Assembly: GCF_000416235.1 (NCBI RefSeq)
Contig: NZ_ATLO01000009.1
Span: forward strand, 24,883-88,882
Direction of reading: 5' to 3'
DNA: 64,000 nt
Origin: Pseudomonas sp. CFII64
Lineage (GTDB): Bacteria > Pseudomonadota > Gammaproteobacteria > Pseudomonadales > Pseudomonadaceae
The number at the start of each line of letters is the position of its first letter. Position 1 is the first letter of the stretch. Made by a program: the position numbers and the translations under genes. Positions 1 through 9,567 of this stretch are shown one piece after another. The notes under the pieces are model-generated. The model did not search any database and was not told where the DNA came from. It saw only the letters and a program-made list of their open reading frames with translations.

Positions 1-1198
1 CGACCGGACCGCGGGCGTGCAGCTTATCAGTAGAAATGCCGATCTCGGCACCCAATCCGTATTCGAAGCCATCGGCGAAGCTGGTTGGCGCGTTGACCAT
101 CACCGAACTGGAGTCGACTTCGGCCATGAAGCGCCGCACTTGCCCCTGATGATCGGAGACGATGGCATCGCTGTGATGCGAGCCATAGTGATTGATGTGT
201 TCGATGGCCTGATCCAGCCCGGTGACGATGCGGATCGACAGAATCGGCGCCAGATACTCGGTATTCCAGTCTTCTTCGGTCGCAACGTTCGCCTCGATCA
301 ACTCGCGGGTACGCTCGCAACCGCGCAGTTCAACGCCTTTTTCCCGGAACTGGGCAGCCATTTGCGGCAGAAACTCGGCGGCGATGGTTTGATCCACCAG
401 CAGGGTTTCCATCGCGCCACATATCCCGTAACGATAAGTTTTGGCGTTGAACGCAATACGCTGGGCTTTGGGCAGATCGGCGTGAGCACTGACATAGACG
501 TGGCAGATGCCGTCCAGATGCTTGATGACCGGCACCCGCGCATCACGGCTGACGCGCTCGATCAAACCTTTGCCGCCACGCGGAACAATGACGTCGACGA
601 ACTCGGGCATGGTGATCAACGCACCGACGGCGGCGCGGTCAGTGGTTTCCACGACCTGAACGACGGCAGCCGGCAAGTCGGCTTCGGCCAGGCCGCGCTG
701 GATGCAGGCAGCAATCGCCTTGTTGGAGTGAATCGCCTCGGACCCACCGCGCAGGATGGTCGCATTGCCAGACTTCAGGCACAGGCTCGCGGCATCAATG
801 GTCACGTTGGGCCGCGACTCATAGATGATCCCGACCACGCCCAGCGGCACGCGCATCTTGCCGACCTGAATACCGGACGGGCGAAAGCTCATGTCGCGGA
901 TTGCGCCAATCGGGTCTGGAAGGTTCGCTACCTGACGCAACCCGACGATCATGCTGTCGATCCGTGCGGGGGTCAGGGCCAAACGTTCGAGCATTGCCGG
1001 CTCAAGACCATTGGCGCGGCCGGCGGCCAGGTCCATGTCATTGGCAGCAGACAATTGAGCGCGAGCTTCATCCAGAGCAGCGGCGGTGGCCAATAGCGCG
1101 CGGTTTTTCTGCGCAGTGCTGGCACGGCCGATCACTCGCGAAGCTTCGCGGGCGGCTTGACCCAGGCGGGTCATGTAGTCAAGAACAGACTCAGTCAT
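1..1198 (-). CDS. proA: Gamma-glutamyl phosphate reductase, C-terminus cut by window edge
   Basis: ProA reduces gamma-glutamyl phosphate to glutamate semialdehyde with NADPH, the second step of cytoplasmic proline synthesis. About 399 codons can be read from the ATG whose first base is 1198 ([18 protein letters not shown]); the family is near 420 residues, so only the last 20 or so are missing. The aldehyde-dehydrogenase-type catalytic cysteine lies in a YGICGAMET segment, and the [11 protein letters not shown] cofactor-binding stretch is present. In PAO1 the same gene borders the mpg-side cluster found here. The start is the first ATG of the conserved N-terminus. The downstream neighbour is outside the window. 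Confidence 0.95.
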   Translation of the reverse strand, partial: MTESVLDYMTRLGQAAREASRVIGRASTAQKNRALLATAAALDEARAQLSAANDMDLAAGRANGLEPAMLERLALTPARIDSMIVGLRQVANLPDPIGAIRDMSFRPSGIQVGKMRVPLGVVGIIYESRPNVTIDAASLCLKSGNATILRGGSEAIHSNKAIAACIQRGLAEADLPAAVVQVVETTDRAAVGALITMPEFVDVIVPRGGKGLIERVSRDARVPVIKHLDGICHVYVSAHADLPKAQRIAFNAKTYRYGICGAMETLLVDQTIAAEFLPQMAAQFREKGVELRGCERTRELIEANVATEEDWNTEYLAPILSIRIVTGLDQAIEHINHYGSHHSDAIVSDHQGQVRRFMAEVDSSSVMVNAPTSFADGFEYGLGAEIGISTDKLHARGPV

Positions 1199-1732
1199 GG
1201 TCTCAGAGGTCTTGGCATAGAGGAAAGCGGCCGATTATAGCTGTCAAGCGCCGCTAACGACAGCAGTGACAGGCGGATGGTCGAGAACAGTGCGAAAACG
1301 GGCTTCGAGGGATCGTTTTGTGGGCGGATTGCTCTGTTGGAGGCTTGCCCGCGAATCAAGCGCCTCGGTGGGCCGGATATACGGCGTAATTGTTCATATC
1401 CCGTAGGACCGGCTTCAGCCGGGAGGCGTCAGGTACATTCACAACAGTTGCGTCGTCAGACCTTGCGCCCTCCCGGCTGAAGCCGGTCCTACGATCGCTA
1501 GGCGCTCGTTCTTCGCGAGCATGCGTTCAGTGTCGGTTGGAGCGAGGCTTGCCCGCGAAGAACGATAACGAGGCAGGTCTGGTGTACCGAGGCGCCAGAT
1601 TCGCGGGCACGTGGGAACGCCGCCCGCCCGCCCCAACGGGGCCGGAAGGTATCTAACTCTGCACTATTCAGCTCCAATTAAGATTGAGGTTGCTATCATC
1701 ACGGCCCACCCGCCGCCACTTCATGTATCCCC
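1199..1732. repeat. Intergenic region with paired REP palindromes
   Basis: No gene is supported in these 530 bases. They hold two Pseudomonas REP-type units. At 1403-1492 a GTAGGACCGGCTTCAGCCGG unit faces its reverse complement across a spacer, forming a BIME-like inverted pair. From about 1509 to 1605 there is a second class built on GGAGCGAGGCTTGCCCGCGAA with a partial partner. The short reading frames here are by-products of the repeats. The gap separates the divergent proA and mpg genes, so both promoters should lie here; I could not place either one. Confidence 0.75.
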
Positions 1733-2404
1733 ATGCCTGACGCCCTTCCCGACAGTTTTTTCCATCGCGATGCACAAGTGCTGGCCCGCGCGCTGCTGGG
1801 CAAGGTCATTCGTCACAAGGTGGGCGAGCTCTGGCTGGCGGCGCGGATTATCGAGACCGAAGCGTATTACTGCGCCGAAAAAGGCAGTCACGCGTCCCTG
1901 GGTTACACCGAGAAGCGCAAAGCGCTGTTTCTCGACGGCGGCCACATCTATATGTATTACGCCCGGGGCGGCGACTCGCTGAACTTCAGTGCCGAGGGCC
2001 CGGGCAATGCGGTGCTGATCAAATCCGCCTTCCCGTGGGTCGACGCCGTATCGGACGCCAACAGTCTGGCGCAAATGCAACTGAACAACCCGGACGCCAG
2101 CGGTGCGATCCGCCCACCCGAGCGGCTGTGTGCAGGCCAGACGCTGCTGTGCAAGGCGCTGGGCCTGAAAGTGCCGATGTGGGACGCCAAACGCTTCGAT
2201 CCCGAGCAATTGCTGGTGGAAGACGTAAACCAGAACCCGCGTCAGATTATTCAAACCACGCGCCTGGGCATCCCGACCGGCCGTGACGAACACCTGCTGT
2301 ACCGCTTCGTCGATGCCCAATACGCGCGTTTCTGTACACGGAACCCGCTGCGGCGCGGCCAGGTCGAAGGCCGCGACTACTTTCTAATCGATCAAGGAAA
2401 CTGA
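1733..2404 (+). CDS. mpg: DNA-3-methyladenine glycosylase, AAG/MPG family
   Basis: This enzyme excises alkylated purines such as 3-methyladenine from DNA to begin base-excision repair. The 223-residue protein matches the single-domain AAG fold: RIIETEAYY at about 38-46 carries the family catalytic glutamate, followed by a KRKALFLDGGHIYMYYARGG segment equivalent to the DNA-intercalating and pocket region. Length fits bacterial members. The ATG at 1733 starts the conserved N-terminus, but no strong ribosome-binding site is visible. The next gene starts 3 bases after the stop, so the two are probably co-transcribed. Family assignment is firm; substrate range is inferred. Confidence 0.9.
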   Translation: MPDALPDSFFHRDAQVLARALLGKVIRHKVGELWLAARIIETEAYYCAEKGSHASLGYTEKRKALFLDGGHIYMYYARGGDSLNFSAEGPGNAVLIKSAFPWVDAVSDANSLAQMQLNNPDASGAIRPPERLCAGQTLLCKALGLKVPMWDAKRFDPEQLLVEDVNQNPRQIIQTTRLGIPTGRDEHLLYRFVDAQYARFCTRNPLRRGQVEGRDYFLIDQGN

Positions 2405-2407
2405 CCC

Positions 2408-3724
2408 ATGGGGCCATGGCTCGATAGCATCACCGGTTGGCTGGCGGCAAACCCTTCGTGGCTGAGCGTGGCCATTTTCGTGGTGGCATTTATCGAGTGT
2501 CTGGCCATCGCCGGGATCATCGTGCCCGGCACGGTTTTGCTGTTTGCCGTCGCCGCTTTGGCGGGCAGCGGCGTGCTGCCGTTGGGTAAAGTCTTGCTGC
2601 TGGGGTTTGTCGGCGGACTACTCGGCGATGCGATTTCCTATTTCGTGGGCCGAAGGTTTCACCAGAACATCCGCCGCTTGCCGGGCCTGCGCCATCATCC
2701 CGAATGGATTGGCGGTGCCGAGACTTACTTTCAGCGCTACGGCATTGCCAGCTTGCTGGTCGGGCGTTTCATTGGACCGCTGAGGCCCATGTTGCCGATG
2801 GTGGCCGGCATGTTCGACATGCCGTTCCCGCGCTTCGCCGCAGTCAGTGTTGTCGCGGCGGCGGGATGGTCGATTGTTTATCTGCTGCCGGGCTGGGCCG
2901 CCGGTGCGGCGGTTCGTCTGCCGTTGCCGGAAGGTTTCTGGCCGCAGGCAGCTGTGGTCGGTGGCGGCATGGCCGTGCTGCTCGCCGTGGCAGTGCAAAG
3001 CAGTCTGCGCGCCAAGCGTTACGCGACCAAGGTCATTGCGCTGGTCGCCGGGATCATGTTGGGCGGCCTGTTTCTGGGCTGGCCGTACCTGACGCAGTTC
3101 GATAACGGCATCATGACGCTGGTACAGGAACATCGCAGTGCCGCAGCCGATGACTTTGTGATCGTGGTGACCGGGCTGGGCGATTTCCGCACGCAGTTTT
3201 TCGCCGCAGCCCTGTTGCTGGCCCTGCTGCTGATCACCAAGCAATGGCGTCATGCGCTATTTGCCGGGGCGACCACCTTGGGTTGCGCCATCGTCAACGG
3301 CAGCATGAAATACATTTTCGCCCGCGCCCGCCCGGAAGTGCTGCTAGAACCGCTCACCACTTACAGCATGCCCAGTGGCCACAGTTCGGCCGCGTTCGGC
3401 TTGTTCATGACGCTGGCGGTGCTGGCCGGCCGCGGGCAACCGGTGCGTTTGCGCCTGACCTGGCTGCTGCTGGGCGGCATCCCGGCGCTGTCGATTGCCA
3501 TGTCACGGGTGTATCTGGGCGTGCATTGGCCGACAGACGTCCTGGCCGGGATGATGCTGGCGTTCTGCGTGTGCGCCGCCAGCCTGGCCTTCGTCCAGCG
3601 TGACACGTCGTTGAATGCCTTGCCGGTGCGGGTCTGGTGGCTGATCCTGCCGGCACTGGTCGCGTTGTTCAGCGCCTTTGCCTTGCATTCGCTGCCCCAT
3701 GCGATCCTGCGCTATCAGTATTGA
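2408..3724 (+). CDS. DedA-PAP2 fusion membrane protein (lipid carrier recycling)
   Basis: A 438-residue polytopic protein with two recognised modules. Residues about 1-200 form a DedA (SNARE-associated) domain, a family that flips undecaprenyl phosphate across the inner membrane; the G-FVGGLLGDAISYFVGRR and GRFIGPLRPMLPMVAG segments are typical. Residues about 215-438 form a PAP2 phosphatase with all three catalytic motifs: K301-x6-R308-P309, P322-S-G-H325, and S366-R367-x5-H373-x3-D377. A fused carrier-pyrophosphate phosphatase plus flippase would dephosphorylate and return C55 carrier lipid in one chain; that coupling is inference. The start is ATG immediately after mpg. Confidence 0.88.
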   Translation: MGPWLDSITGWLAANPSWLSVAIFVVAFIECLAIAGIIVPGTVLLFAVAALAGSGVLPLGKVLLLGFVGGLLGDAISYFVGRRFHQNIRRLPGLRHHPEWIGGAETYFQRYGIASLLVGRFIGPLRPMLPMVAGMFDMPFPRFAAVSVVAAAGWSIVYLLPGWAAGAAVRLPLPEGFWPQAAVVGGGMAVLLAVAVQSSLRAKRYATKVIALVAGIMLGGLFLGWPYLTQFDNGIMTLVQEHRSAAADDFVIVVTGLGDFRTQFFAAALLLALLLITKQWRHALFAGATTLGCAIVNGSMKYIFARARPEVLLEPLTTYSMPSGHSSAAFGLFMTLAVLAGRGQPVRLRLTWLLLGGIPALSIAMSRVYLGVHWPTDVLAGMMLAFCVCAASLAFVQRDTSLNALPVRVWWLILPALVALFSAFALHSLPHAILRYQY

Positions 3725-3742
3725 TTCACGCAGGCTGGCAGC

Positions 3743-4333
3743 TCAGGCCTGCAAATCGCCCTGCATTTCATCGAGCAGATCCTGGATCGCGTCGAGACGC
3801 TCTTCCGCGTCGTCGATTTCCAGCAGCTCGATCTTGTCTTCCTCAGTGAACGGCAGCAGATACGCCAACTGATTGGCCAGCGATTGCTGGCCATTGGCGA
3901 TCAGGCCCATGTTCAACGCGGCAACCATCGGATGCTCGGCCAGGGCGGCGAGCAAGGCGACCAGGTCGGCATCTTCTTCCTGCAATGGCCGCTCTTGCGG
4001 TTCGTCCAGCCATTGCACCTGGGCGATCAGCAACTGGTCGCGCTGGGTCTCGGTGCTGAGTACGCGAAAACGCCGCCCGCCCTCCACGCGAATACCCAGC
4101 AGGCCATTGTCCTGCTGCTGAAAATCGCGCACCAAGGCCTCGCAGCCGATCAGCGAATAGCCCGCTGGCGCATCGCCGACCTCTTTACCTTCGGTGATGC
4201 ACACCACGCCAAAGCCTTCGCCTTGTTTCATGCAGCGGCTGATCATGTCCAGATAGCGCGCCTCGAACAATTGCAGGTCGAGCACACACCCCGGAAACAG
4301 CACAGCATTGAGTGGAAAAAGCGGCAACGTCAT
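3743..4333 (-). CDS. LON N-terminal substrate-binding domain protein
   Basis: The protein of 196 residues has only the N-terminal LON domain (MTLPLFPLNAVLFPGCVLDLQLFEARYLDMI at the start is diagnostic) and no ATPase or protease part. Stand-alone LON-domain proteins are conserved in proteobacteria, but their role is not established; binding of substrate proteins or peptides is inferred from the Lon protease. A longer in-frame extension to 4396 exists, but the ATG at 4333 begins exactly at the conserved domain, so I use it. The C-terminus is acidic and predicted helical. It follows lrgB by 13 bases on the same strand and may share its transcript. Confidence 0.85.
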   Translation of the reverse strand: MTLPLFPLNAVLFPGCVLDLQLFEARYLDMISRCMKQGEGFGVVCITEGKEVGDAPAGYSLIGCEALVRDFQQQDNGLLGIRVEGGRRFRVLSTETQRDQLLIAQVQWLDEPQERPLQEEDADLVALLAALAEHPMVAALNMGLIANGQQSLANQLAYLLPFTEEDKIELLEIDDAEERLDAIQDLLDEMQGDLQA

Positions 4334-4346
4334 ACAAAAGTACCCT

Positions 4347-5063
4347 TTAAACGACCAAAGACACCGCGAGCGGCAAGAACAACGCCGTCGCGACACCCAT
4401 CAGACTCATTGCCAGCGCAGCAAACGCGCCGCACTCCTCACCTTCCTGCAACGCCGCCGAAGTACCCACCGCATGGGCCGTAAGGCCCAGCGCCATGCCT
4501 CGGGCAGCGGGGCTTTTCACACCCGCCAGAGTCAGCAGACCGGGACCGAATATTGCCCCGATCACGCCAGTAATCAACACGAACACCGCCGCCAGCGCCG
4601 CCACACCGCCAATCTGCTCGGCGACCAGCATGGCGATGGGTGAAGTAACCGACTTGGGCGCCATGGTCATCAGAATCATGTGATCGGCGCCAAACAGCCA
4701 GCCCAGCAGCACGCACAACCCGGTGGCGAAGACGCCGCCCACTACCAGCGTAGTTAAAGTCGGCCACAGCAACTGCCGAATCCTGCGCAAATTCAGAAAA
4801 AGCGGCACCGCCAGCGCGACGGTCGCTGGCCCGAGCAGAATGCTGAGGATTTCCGTGCTCTTGCGGTATTCGGCGTAGCTCAGGCCACAACTGAGCAAAA
4901 CGCCAATGACCACCAGCATCGACACCAGCACCGGCTGCAAAAACACCCAGCGGGTTTTCTCGTAACCGGCCAGCACCAGCTGATAAGCGCCGAGGGTAAT
5001 GGCGATGCCGAACAATGGATGATGAATCACCGACATCGCAGCGCCGTGCCAGTCCAGACTCAT
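4347..5063 (-). CDS. lrgB: LrgB/CidB family membrane protein
   Basis: This is a multi-pass inner-membrane protein of 238 residues in the LrgB/CidB family, which works with LrgA/CidA holin-like proteins in modulating murein hydrolase activity or transporting small metabolites. The LGPATVALAVPLF and PKSVTSPIAMLVAEQIGG segments are family signatures. Its ATG overlaps the stop of lrgA by 4 bases (ATGA), so translation is coupled. Whether the pair controls autolysis or organic-acid transport in pseudomonads cannot be decided from sequence. Confidence 0.87.
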   Translation of the reverse strand: MSLDWHGAAMSVIHHPLFGIAITLGAYQLVLAGYEKTRWVFLQPVLVSMLVVIGVLLSCGLSYAEYRKSTEILSILLGPATVALAVPLFLNLRRIRQLLWPTLTTLVVGGVFATGLCVLLGWLFGADHMILMTMAPKSVTSPIAMLVAEQIGGVAALAAVFVLITGVIGAIFGPGLLTLAGVKSPAARGMALGLTAHAVGTSAALQEGEECGAFAALAMSLMGVATALFLPLAVSLVV

Positions 5064-5422
5064 GTCGGCTCCCGGCGGCGTGCCTGACGCTCGATGAGTT
5101 TTTGCATCAGCCAGCCGGCGAACGTCAGGGCGATCAACAGCGACAACACCAACGAGCCAACGATGGCCCAGAAATCCTCGGCAATCGCTGCGGCGTAGAC
5201 CATCACGCCCACGGCAGGCGGCACCAGCAGCAACGGCAGATAGCGCAGCAGACTGCTGGCCGCCAGGCTGATCGGTTCACTGACCTCGCCGCGCACCATG
5301 AGGTACACCAGCATCAGCACCAGCCCGATAATCGGCCCGGGCAGTATCGACAAAAACAAATGATTGAGCGCAGTGCCGAGCAATTGGAACAGCACCAGCC
5401 AGGTCAAACCCCGTAACAACAT
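5060..5422 (-). CDS. lrgA: LrgA/CidA family holin-like protein
   Basis: The 120-residue protein has four predicted membrane segments and typical CidA/LrgA sequence (LLGTALNHLFLSILPGPIIGLVLML, then LPLLLVPPAVGVM). It is the small partner of the LrgB protein encoded directly downstream with overlapping start. I prefer the ATG at 5422 over an upstream TTG at 5437 because a TGGAG ribosome-binding sequence sits at the right distance in front of it. The basic C-terminus (QARRREPT) is expected on the cytoplasmic side. Confidence 0.86.
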   Translation of the reverse strand: MLLRGLTWLVLFQLLGTALNHLFLSILPGPIIGLVLMLVYLMVRGEVSEPISLAASSLLRYLPLLLVPPAVGVMVYAAAIAEDFWAIVGSLVLSLLIALTFAGWLMQKLIERQARRREPT

Positions 5423-5635
5423 AAAAAGCTCCAGCAAATCGGCGGCGACATTATAGGCACGCAGCCATGATGGCTATGGATCGGCATTCGCAAAGCCGCA
5501 CTTGGCGAACCATCCCTTGACCAATCCTCAACCCTCTGCTGATCTTGGATTTCACTTGCGAAGGCAAAATCCTACGCAAAAAGATGAAAAAGCAGTAATA
5601 CAAAAAAGAAAACGACGAAGACAAGGAGAGTGCCT

Positions 5636-6091
5636 ATGCCGTTTGTACCTGTTACCGAGCTCAAGAATTATGTCGGCAAGGAGCTGGGATATTCCGAATG
5701 GCTGACCATTGATCAGGAGCGCATCAACCTGTTCGCCGAAGCTACAGGTGATTTCCAGTTCATTCACGTGGACCCGGTCAAAGCCGCCCAGACACCATTC
5801 GGCGGGACCATCGCCCACGGATTTCTGTCGTTGTCGCTCATCCCCAAGCTGATGGAGAACCTGCTGGTGATGCCCGAAGGCTTGAAGATGGCAATCAACT
5901 ACGGCCTGGACAGCGTGCGCTTCATCCAGCCGGTGAAGGTCAACTCGCGCGTTCGTCTAAAAGTTGAACTGACCGAGGTGACTGAAAAAAAACCGGGGCA
6001 GTGGCTGCTCAAAGCCACGGCCACACTGGAGATCGAGGGCCAGGAGAAGCCGGCGTTCGTCGCTGAACCCTTGTCCATGTGCTTCGTGTAA
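5636..6091 (+). CDS. MaoC-like (R)-enoyl-CoA hydratase family protein
   Basis: The product is a single hot-dog-fold protein of 151 residues. FAEATGDFQFIHVDPVKAAQTPFGGTIAHGFLSLSL carries the D-x4-H hydratase motif (Asp and His of GDFQFIH) and the following GGTIAHGF loop, as in NodN/MaoC dehydratases acting on acyl-CoA. The exact substrate is not predictable. AAGGAG at 5623-5628 precedes the ATG at 5636 by 7 bases; a GTG two codons upstream overlaps that signal and is less likely. It stands alone between lrgA (divergent) and the C13 protease gene. Confidence 0.87.
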   Translation: MPFVPVTELKNYVGKELGYSEWLTIDQERINLFAEATGDFQFIHVDPVKAAQTPFGGTIAHGFLSLSLIPKLMENLLVMPEGLKMAINYGLDSVRFIQPVKVNSRVRLKVELTEVTEKKPGQWLLKATATLEIEGQEKPAFVAEPLSMCFV

Positions 6092-6103
6092 CACTGTTAA
6101 ATC

Positions 6104-6131
6104 ACGAAACAGTCGTTACAGACTGTTTCGT
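6104..6131. terminator. Perfect 11-bp stem-loop after the MaoC gene
   Basis: ACGAAACAGTC at 6104-6114 pairs perfectly with GACTGTTTCGT at 6121-6131 around a 6-base loop, 12 bases after the upstream stop codon. The tail (CTCTCTTCC) is pyrimidine-rich but not a clean T tract, so this is probably a terminator, though a protein-binding palindrome is possible. Confidence 0.6.
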
Positions 6132-6229
6132 CTCTCTTCCTGGCTGCGGCATACTCCCACCGGCTGTGCGATGGCGCCCGCTCGGGCACATTCGAAACTC
6201 GCCTGGCTTTAAATTTTTCGGGATCTTCC

Positions 6230-7954
6230 ATGCGCGCGCTTGTTCCACTGGCTCTGTCACTCCTAATCGCTGCCTGCGGTGACGGCGAACCGCTGTCCCC
6301 TCCCGACGCACGCCTGCCCGACGGCGGACGCTATCGCGGCGATGTGGTCAACGGCTTGCTGCAAGGCCAGGGACGAATCGATTACCCCAATGGCAGCTGG
6401 TACGCCGGGCAGTTTCAGAATGGCCAGTGGCATGGCCAGGGCGAATGGCACGCGAGCAATGGCGACGTCTATAAAGGTAGCTTCGCCAATGGCCTGTTCG
6501 ATGGACACGGCACACTGACCACCAGCGGCGGCAGTTATGTCGGCGGCTTCAAGCTGGGTCGGCGCGAAGGCGAAGGCACGCTCAAAGAAAAAGGCCTGAC
6601 CTATCGCGGCGCATTCAAGGCTGACCAATACGACGGCCTGGGTCGCCTCGAACTCGATGATGGCAGCCAGTATCAAGGTCAGTTCTCCCGTGGCAAACCC
6701 AACGGCGAAGGCCAGCGCAGCGACGCCAGCGGCAACCAATTCAGCGGCAACTTCGTCAATGGTCAGCTGCAAGGCATCGGCAGCTTCAACAGCGCCGATG
6801 GCGATCAATACGTCGGCGGCTTCGTCAATAACCAACTCAACGGTCATGGCCGCTACGAAAACAGCGACGGCGACGTGTGGGTCGGGATGTTCAAGGACGG
6901 CGCGCTCAACGGCCGAGGTGAACTGATCGGCGCCGATGGCAGCCACTATGTTGGTGAATTCAGCGGCTGGAAATTCTCCGGGCAAGGTCGTCTGCGGCTG
7001 GTCGACGGCAGCACTTACGTGGGCGAATTTGCCGATGACACTTATCAGGGCCAGGGCATTCTGACCTCCGCGCAAGGCACGGTGCAGAGCGGTTTCTGGG
7101 TCAACAGCCAGCGCGTGCGGGACGCTCAAGGCAAGCTGCTGCCGGATTCACTGGAAGTCGGCATGCTGGCTCAAGGCCCGCTGCTGGAAAAAGCCCTGGC
7201 CGCCGTGCCCGTTTCAACACCCGCTGTAGAGCTGTTCAGCTTGGTGGTGGGCGGCGACGGCAAGCAAAGTGTGTTCATGCGTGAGGCCGACTATGTCAGC
7301 AACCTGCTGGCCTCGCGCTTCGGTGCTTACGGGCAGATAAGCCTGGTCAACCATCGCGATCACATGATTGATCGGCCATTGGCAACCCGGGAAAACATCA
7401 GCCGCGCCATGCGCACCCTCGCGCAACGCAGCGGGCCGGAAGACCTGCTGTTCATTTACCTGACCAGTCACGGCACCCAGGATCACGAACTGGTGCTGGA
7501 TCAGCCGCGCATCGAACTGGCGGATCTGCCCGCCGATGAGCTGGCAGCGGTCATGGCGCCCTTGAAAAACCGCGACAAGGTCGTGGTGATTTCGGCGTGC
7601 TATTCCGGCGGTTTCATTCCGGCCTTGAAAGACGAGCGCACGATGGTGATCACCGCATCCCGAGAAGACCGGGTGTCCTTCGGCTGCTCGGAAGAAGCGG
7701 ACTTCACTTATTTCGGCGACGCGCTGTTCGCCAAGGCGCTGGTCGCCACCGACGACCTGCAGCAAGCCTTCAACGCTGCAAAAGACATCGTCGCCGAGCG
7801 AGAAATCGCCGACAATTTCGACGCCTCGGAACCGCAGATCTGGGCGCCGAAAGGCGTCATTGCGCATTGGAACCTGCTGCGCAGGAGCCAGGCGGAACGT
7901 GCACTCAATACGGTATCGACTCGCAAGGAAGCGAAGACCGTCGGCAGCCACTAA
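6230..7954 (+). CDS. MORN-repeat lipoprotein with C-terminal C13 (legumain-like) protease
   Basis: The 574-residue lipoprotein has a signal peptide ending in LLIAAC, with Cys16 as the lipidated residue. Residues about 30-290 contain eleven full MORN repeats (pattern Y-x-G-x-F-x-N-G-x-x-x-G-x-G) and a partial twelfth. Residues about 335-550 form a caspase-like peptidase C13 domain with a catalytic His414 in TSHG and Cys457 in ISACYSGG, both intact. C13 enzymes usually cut after Asn or Asp. The sequence after Cys16 begins with Gly-Asp, and an Asp there can act as a Lol-avoidance signal, so the membrane of residence is uncertain. No substrate is suggested by the neighbours. Confidence 0.88.
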   Translation: MRALVPLALSLLIAACGDGEPLSPPDARLPDGGRYRGDVVNGLLQGQGRIDYPNGSWYAGQFQNGQWHGQGEWHASNGDVYKGSFANGLFDGHGTLTTSGGSYVGGFKLGRREGEGTLKEKGLTYRGAFKADQYDGLGRLELDDGSQYQGQFSRGKPNGEGQRSDASGNQFSGNFVNGQLQGIGSFNSADGDQYVGGFVNNQLNGHGRYENSDGDVWVGMFKDGALNGRGELIGADGSHYVGEFSGWKFSGQGRLRLVDGSTYVGEFADDTYQGQGILTSAQGTVQSGFWVNSQRVRDAQGKLLPDSLEVGMLAQGPLLEKALAAVPVSTPAVELFSLVVGGDGKQSVFMREADYVSNLLASRFGAYGQISLVNHRDHMIDRPLATRENISRAMRTLAQRSGPEDLLFIYLTSHGTQDHELVLDQPRIELADLPADELAAVMAPLKNRDKVVVISACYSGGFIPALKDERTMVITASREDRVSFGCSEEADFTYFGDALFAKALVATDDLQQAFNAAKDIVAEREIADNFDASEPQIWAPKGVIAHWNLLRRSQAERALNTVSTRKEAKTVGSH

Positions 7955-7980
7955 GCTGTCGTCTATCAAGGGAGAATGCT

Positions 7981-8622
7981 ATGTACTTGACGCCGCAACA
8001 CATCCTGCTCGCCGGTGCGACCGGCCTCACGGGCGAACACTTGCTGGATCGCCTGCTCAATGAACCCACGGTCACCCGCGTGCTGGCCCCGACCCGCCGA
8101 CCTTTGGCCGAGCACCCGCGACTGGAAAACCCGGTCGGTGAATTGCCAACCCTGCTGCCGACGTTAAGCGGTCAGGTTGATATCGCTTTCTGTTGCCTGG
8201 GCAGCACCATCAAACAGGCCGGGTCGCAGGACGCATTTCGCGCCATTGATCTGGACATGGTGGTGGCTTTCGGCAAACGCGCCCGGGAAATGGGCGCGCG
8301 GCATTTGCTGGTGATCAGCGCCATCAATGCGGACCCAGGCTCCAGCGTGTTCTACACCCGCACCAAGGGTGAGATGGAGCTGGCGCTCAAGGCGCAGGAC
8401 TGGCCGCAACTGACCATCGCCCGCCCTTCGCTGCTGGTGGGCAATCGCAATGAAACGCGCCTGGCCGAACAACTCGCCGCGCCCATCGCCAAGCTGATCC
8501 CCGGCAAATACGGCGCCATCGAGGCCTGCAGCCTGGCGCGAGCGCTGTGGCGGCTAGCCCTGGAAGAACAATCCGGCGAGCGAGTCGTGGAGTCCGATGA
8601 GTTGAGGAAGTTGGGGAAGTAG
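7981..8622 (+). CDS. NAD(P)-binding SDR-like protein (TIP30/HTATIP2 type)
   Basis: The 213-residue protein opens with a Rossmann motif, [19 protein letters not shown], and continues with [48 protein letters not shown], the pattern of atypical short-chain dehydrogenases related to TIP30. The [12 protein letters not shown] segment supplies the usual Tyr-x3-Lys pair. No substrate is known for this bacterial group. It starts at the ATG at 7981 behind a GGGAGA signal, 26 bases after the C13 protease gene, so co-transcription is likely. A longer reading frame beginning inside the protease gene is not supported. Confidence 0.82.
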   Translation: MYLTPQHILLAGATGLTGEHLLDRLLNEPTVTRVLAPTRRPLAEHPRLENPVGELPTLLPTLSGQVDIAFCCLGSTIKQAGSQDAFRAIDLDMVVAFGKRAREMGARHLLVISAINADPGSSVFYTRTKGEMELALKAQDWPQLTIARPSLLVGNRNETRLAEQLAAPIAKLIPGKYGAIEACSLARALWRLALEEQSGERVVESDELRKLGK

Positions 8623-8660
8623 TGCAAACGCACGTCTCGCTCCAACAGGTGTTCAACAGC

Positions 8661-8945
8661 CTACAAACCACCCGTCGCCTGAAACCCAACTCCCAACGCG
8701 GTGAGCAGCGACAACGGCAGCAGCAGGGTATCAAGCACTGCGCTGCCGGGCAGATCGAGCCCCGGATAGCTCGGCGCCTCGGCACCGAAACGGTCCATCG
8801 CGCAGCAACCGCCCTGCAGCGCATACAAATCCAGCCGCGTCCCGGCGTACACCACCGGCGCGCCGGGCTGCGCGGCGTTGAGCGTGCGGGCGGTGGCGCA
8901 ACCGGTCAGCGCCAGCGCCAGCGCAATCAGCAGCAGCTTATTCAT
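8661..8945 (-). CDS. YceK/YidQ-type small lipoprotein
   Basis: A 94-residue lipoprotein with lipobox LALTGC (Cys16). The body, [16 protein letters not shown] followed by a Pro-rich stretch and a hydrophobic [18 protein letters not shown] segment, matches the YceK/YidQ (DUF1375) family of unknown function. Its ATG overlaps the 3' end of ubiX by 8 bases, so it is probably the last gene of the mpl-ubiX unit. Confidence 0.82.
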   Translation of the reverse strand: MNKLLLIALALALTGCATARTLNAAQPGAPVVYAGTRLDLYALQGGCCAMDRFGAEAPSYPGLDLPGSAVLDTLLLPLSLLTALGVGFQATGGL

Positions 8946-9567
8946 CAGCGCTCAAGTGATGCTCGCCCCAACGCGGCAGCATGTCTTGCGGGATATTCAG
9001 CAGGTTGAGGATTCTGGCGACCACGAAGTCAATCAAGTCGTCGATGGTTTGTGGCTGATGATAAAAGCCGGGCGATGCCGGAAGAATCACCGCGCCCAGG
9101 TTCGACAGCTTGAGCATGTTCTCCAGATGGATGCTGGAAAACGGCGCTTCACGGGGCACCAGAATCAGCTGCCGACGCTCCTTGAGGGTTACATCCGCAG
9201 CCCGTTCGATCAGGTTATTGCAGGCGCCGGTGGCAATCGCCGACAAAGTCCCGGTCGAGCACGGCACCACGACCATCGCAGCGGGTGAGCCCGAGCCCGA
9301 GGCCACGGGCGACATCCAGTCTTCCTTGCCATACACGCGAATCTGCCCGGCTGCCGCGCCGGTGTACTCGGTGAGGAACGCCTGCATCATGCTCGGTTTG
9401 GGCGGCAGCAAGACATCAGTCTCGGTGGCCATGACCAACTGCGCGGCCTTGGAAATCAGGAAGTGCACTTCGCGATCTTCGCGCACCAGACAATCCAGCA
9501 GGCGCAGGCCATATTGCGCGCCCGAAGCACCGGTCATGGCCACGGTGACGCGTTCCGGGCCGTTCAT
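8938..9567 (-). CDS. ubiX: Flavin prenyltransferase
   Basis: UbiX attaches a dimethylallyl group to FMN, making the prenylated flavin used by UbiD decarboxylase in ubiquinone synthesis. The 209-residue sequence has the family features [19 protein letters not shown] at the N-terminus and [42 protein letters not shown] in the middle. The start is the ATG at 9567, overlapping the mpl stop by 4 bases (ATGA); a much longer frame running back into mpl is a read-through artefact. It is probably translated from the mpl transcript. Confidence 0.94.
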   Translation of the reverse strand: MNGPERVTVAMTGASGAQYGLRLLDCLVREDREVHFLISKAAQLVMATETDVLLPPKPSMMQAFLTEYTGAAAGQIRVYGKEDWMSPVASGSGSPAAMVVVPCSTGTLSAIATGACNNLIERAADVTLKERRQLILVPREAPFSSIHLENMLKLSNLGAVILPASPGFYHQPQTIDDLIDFVVARILNLLNIPQDMLPRWGEHHLSADE

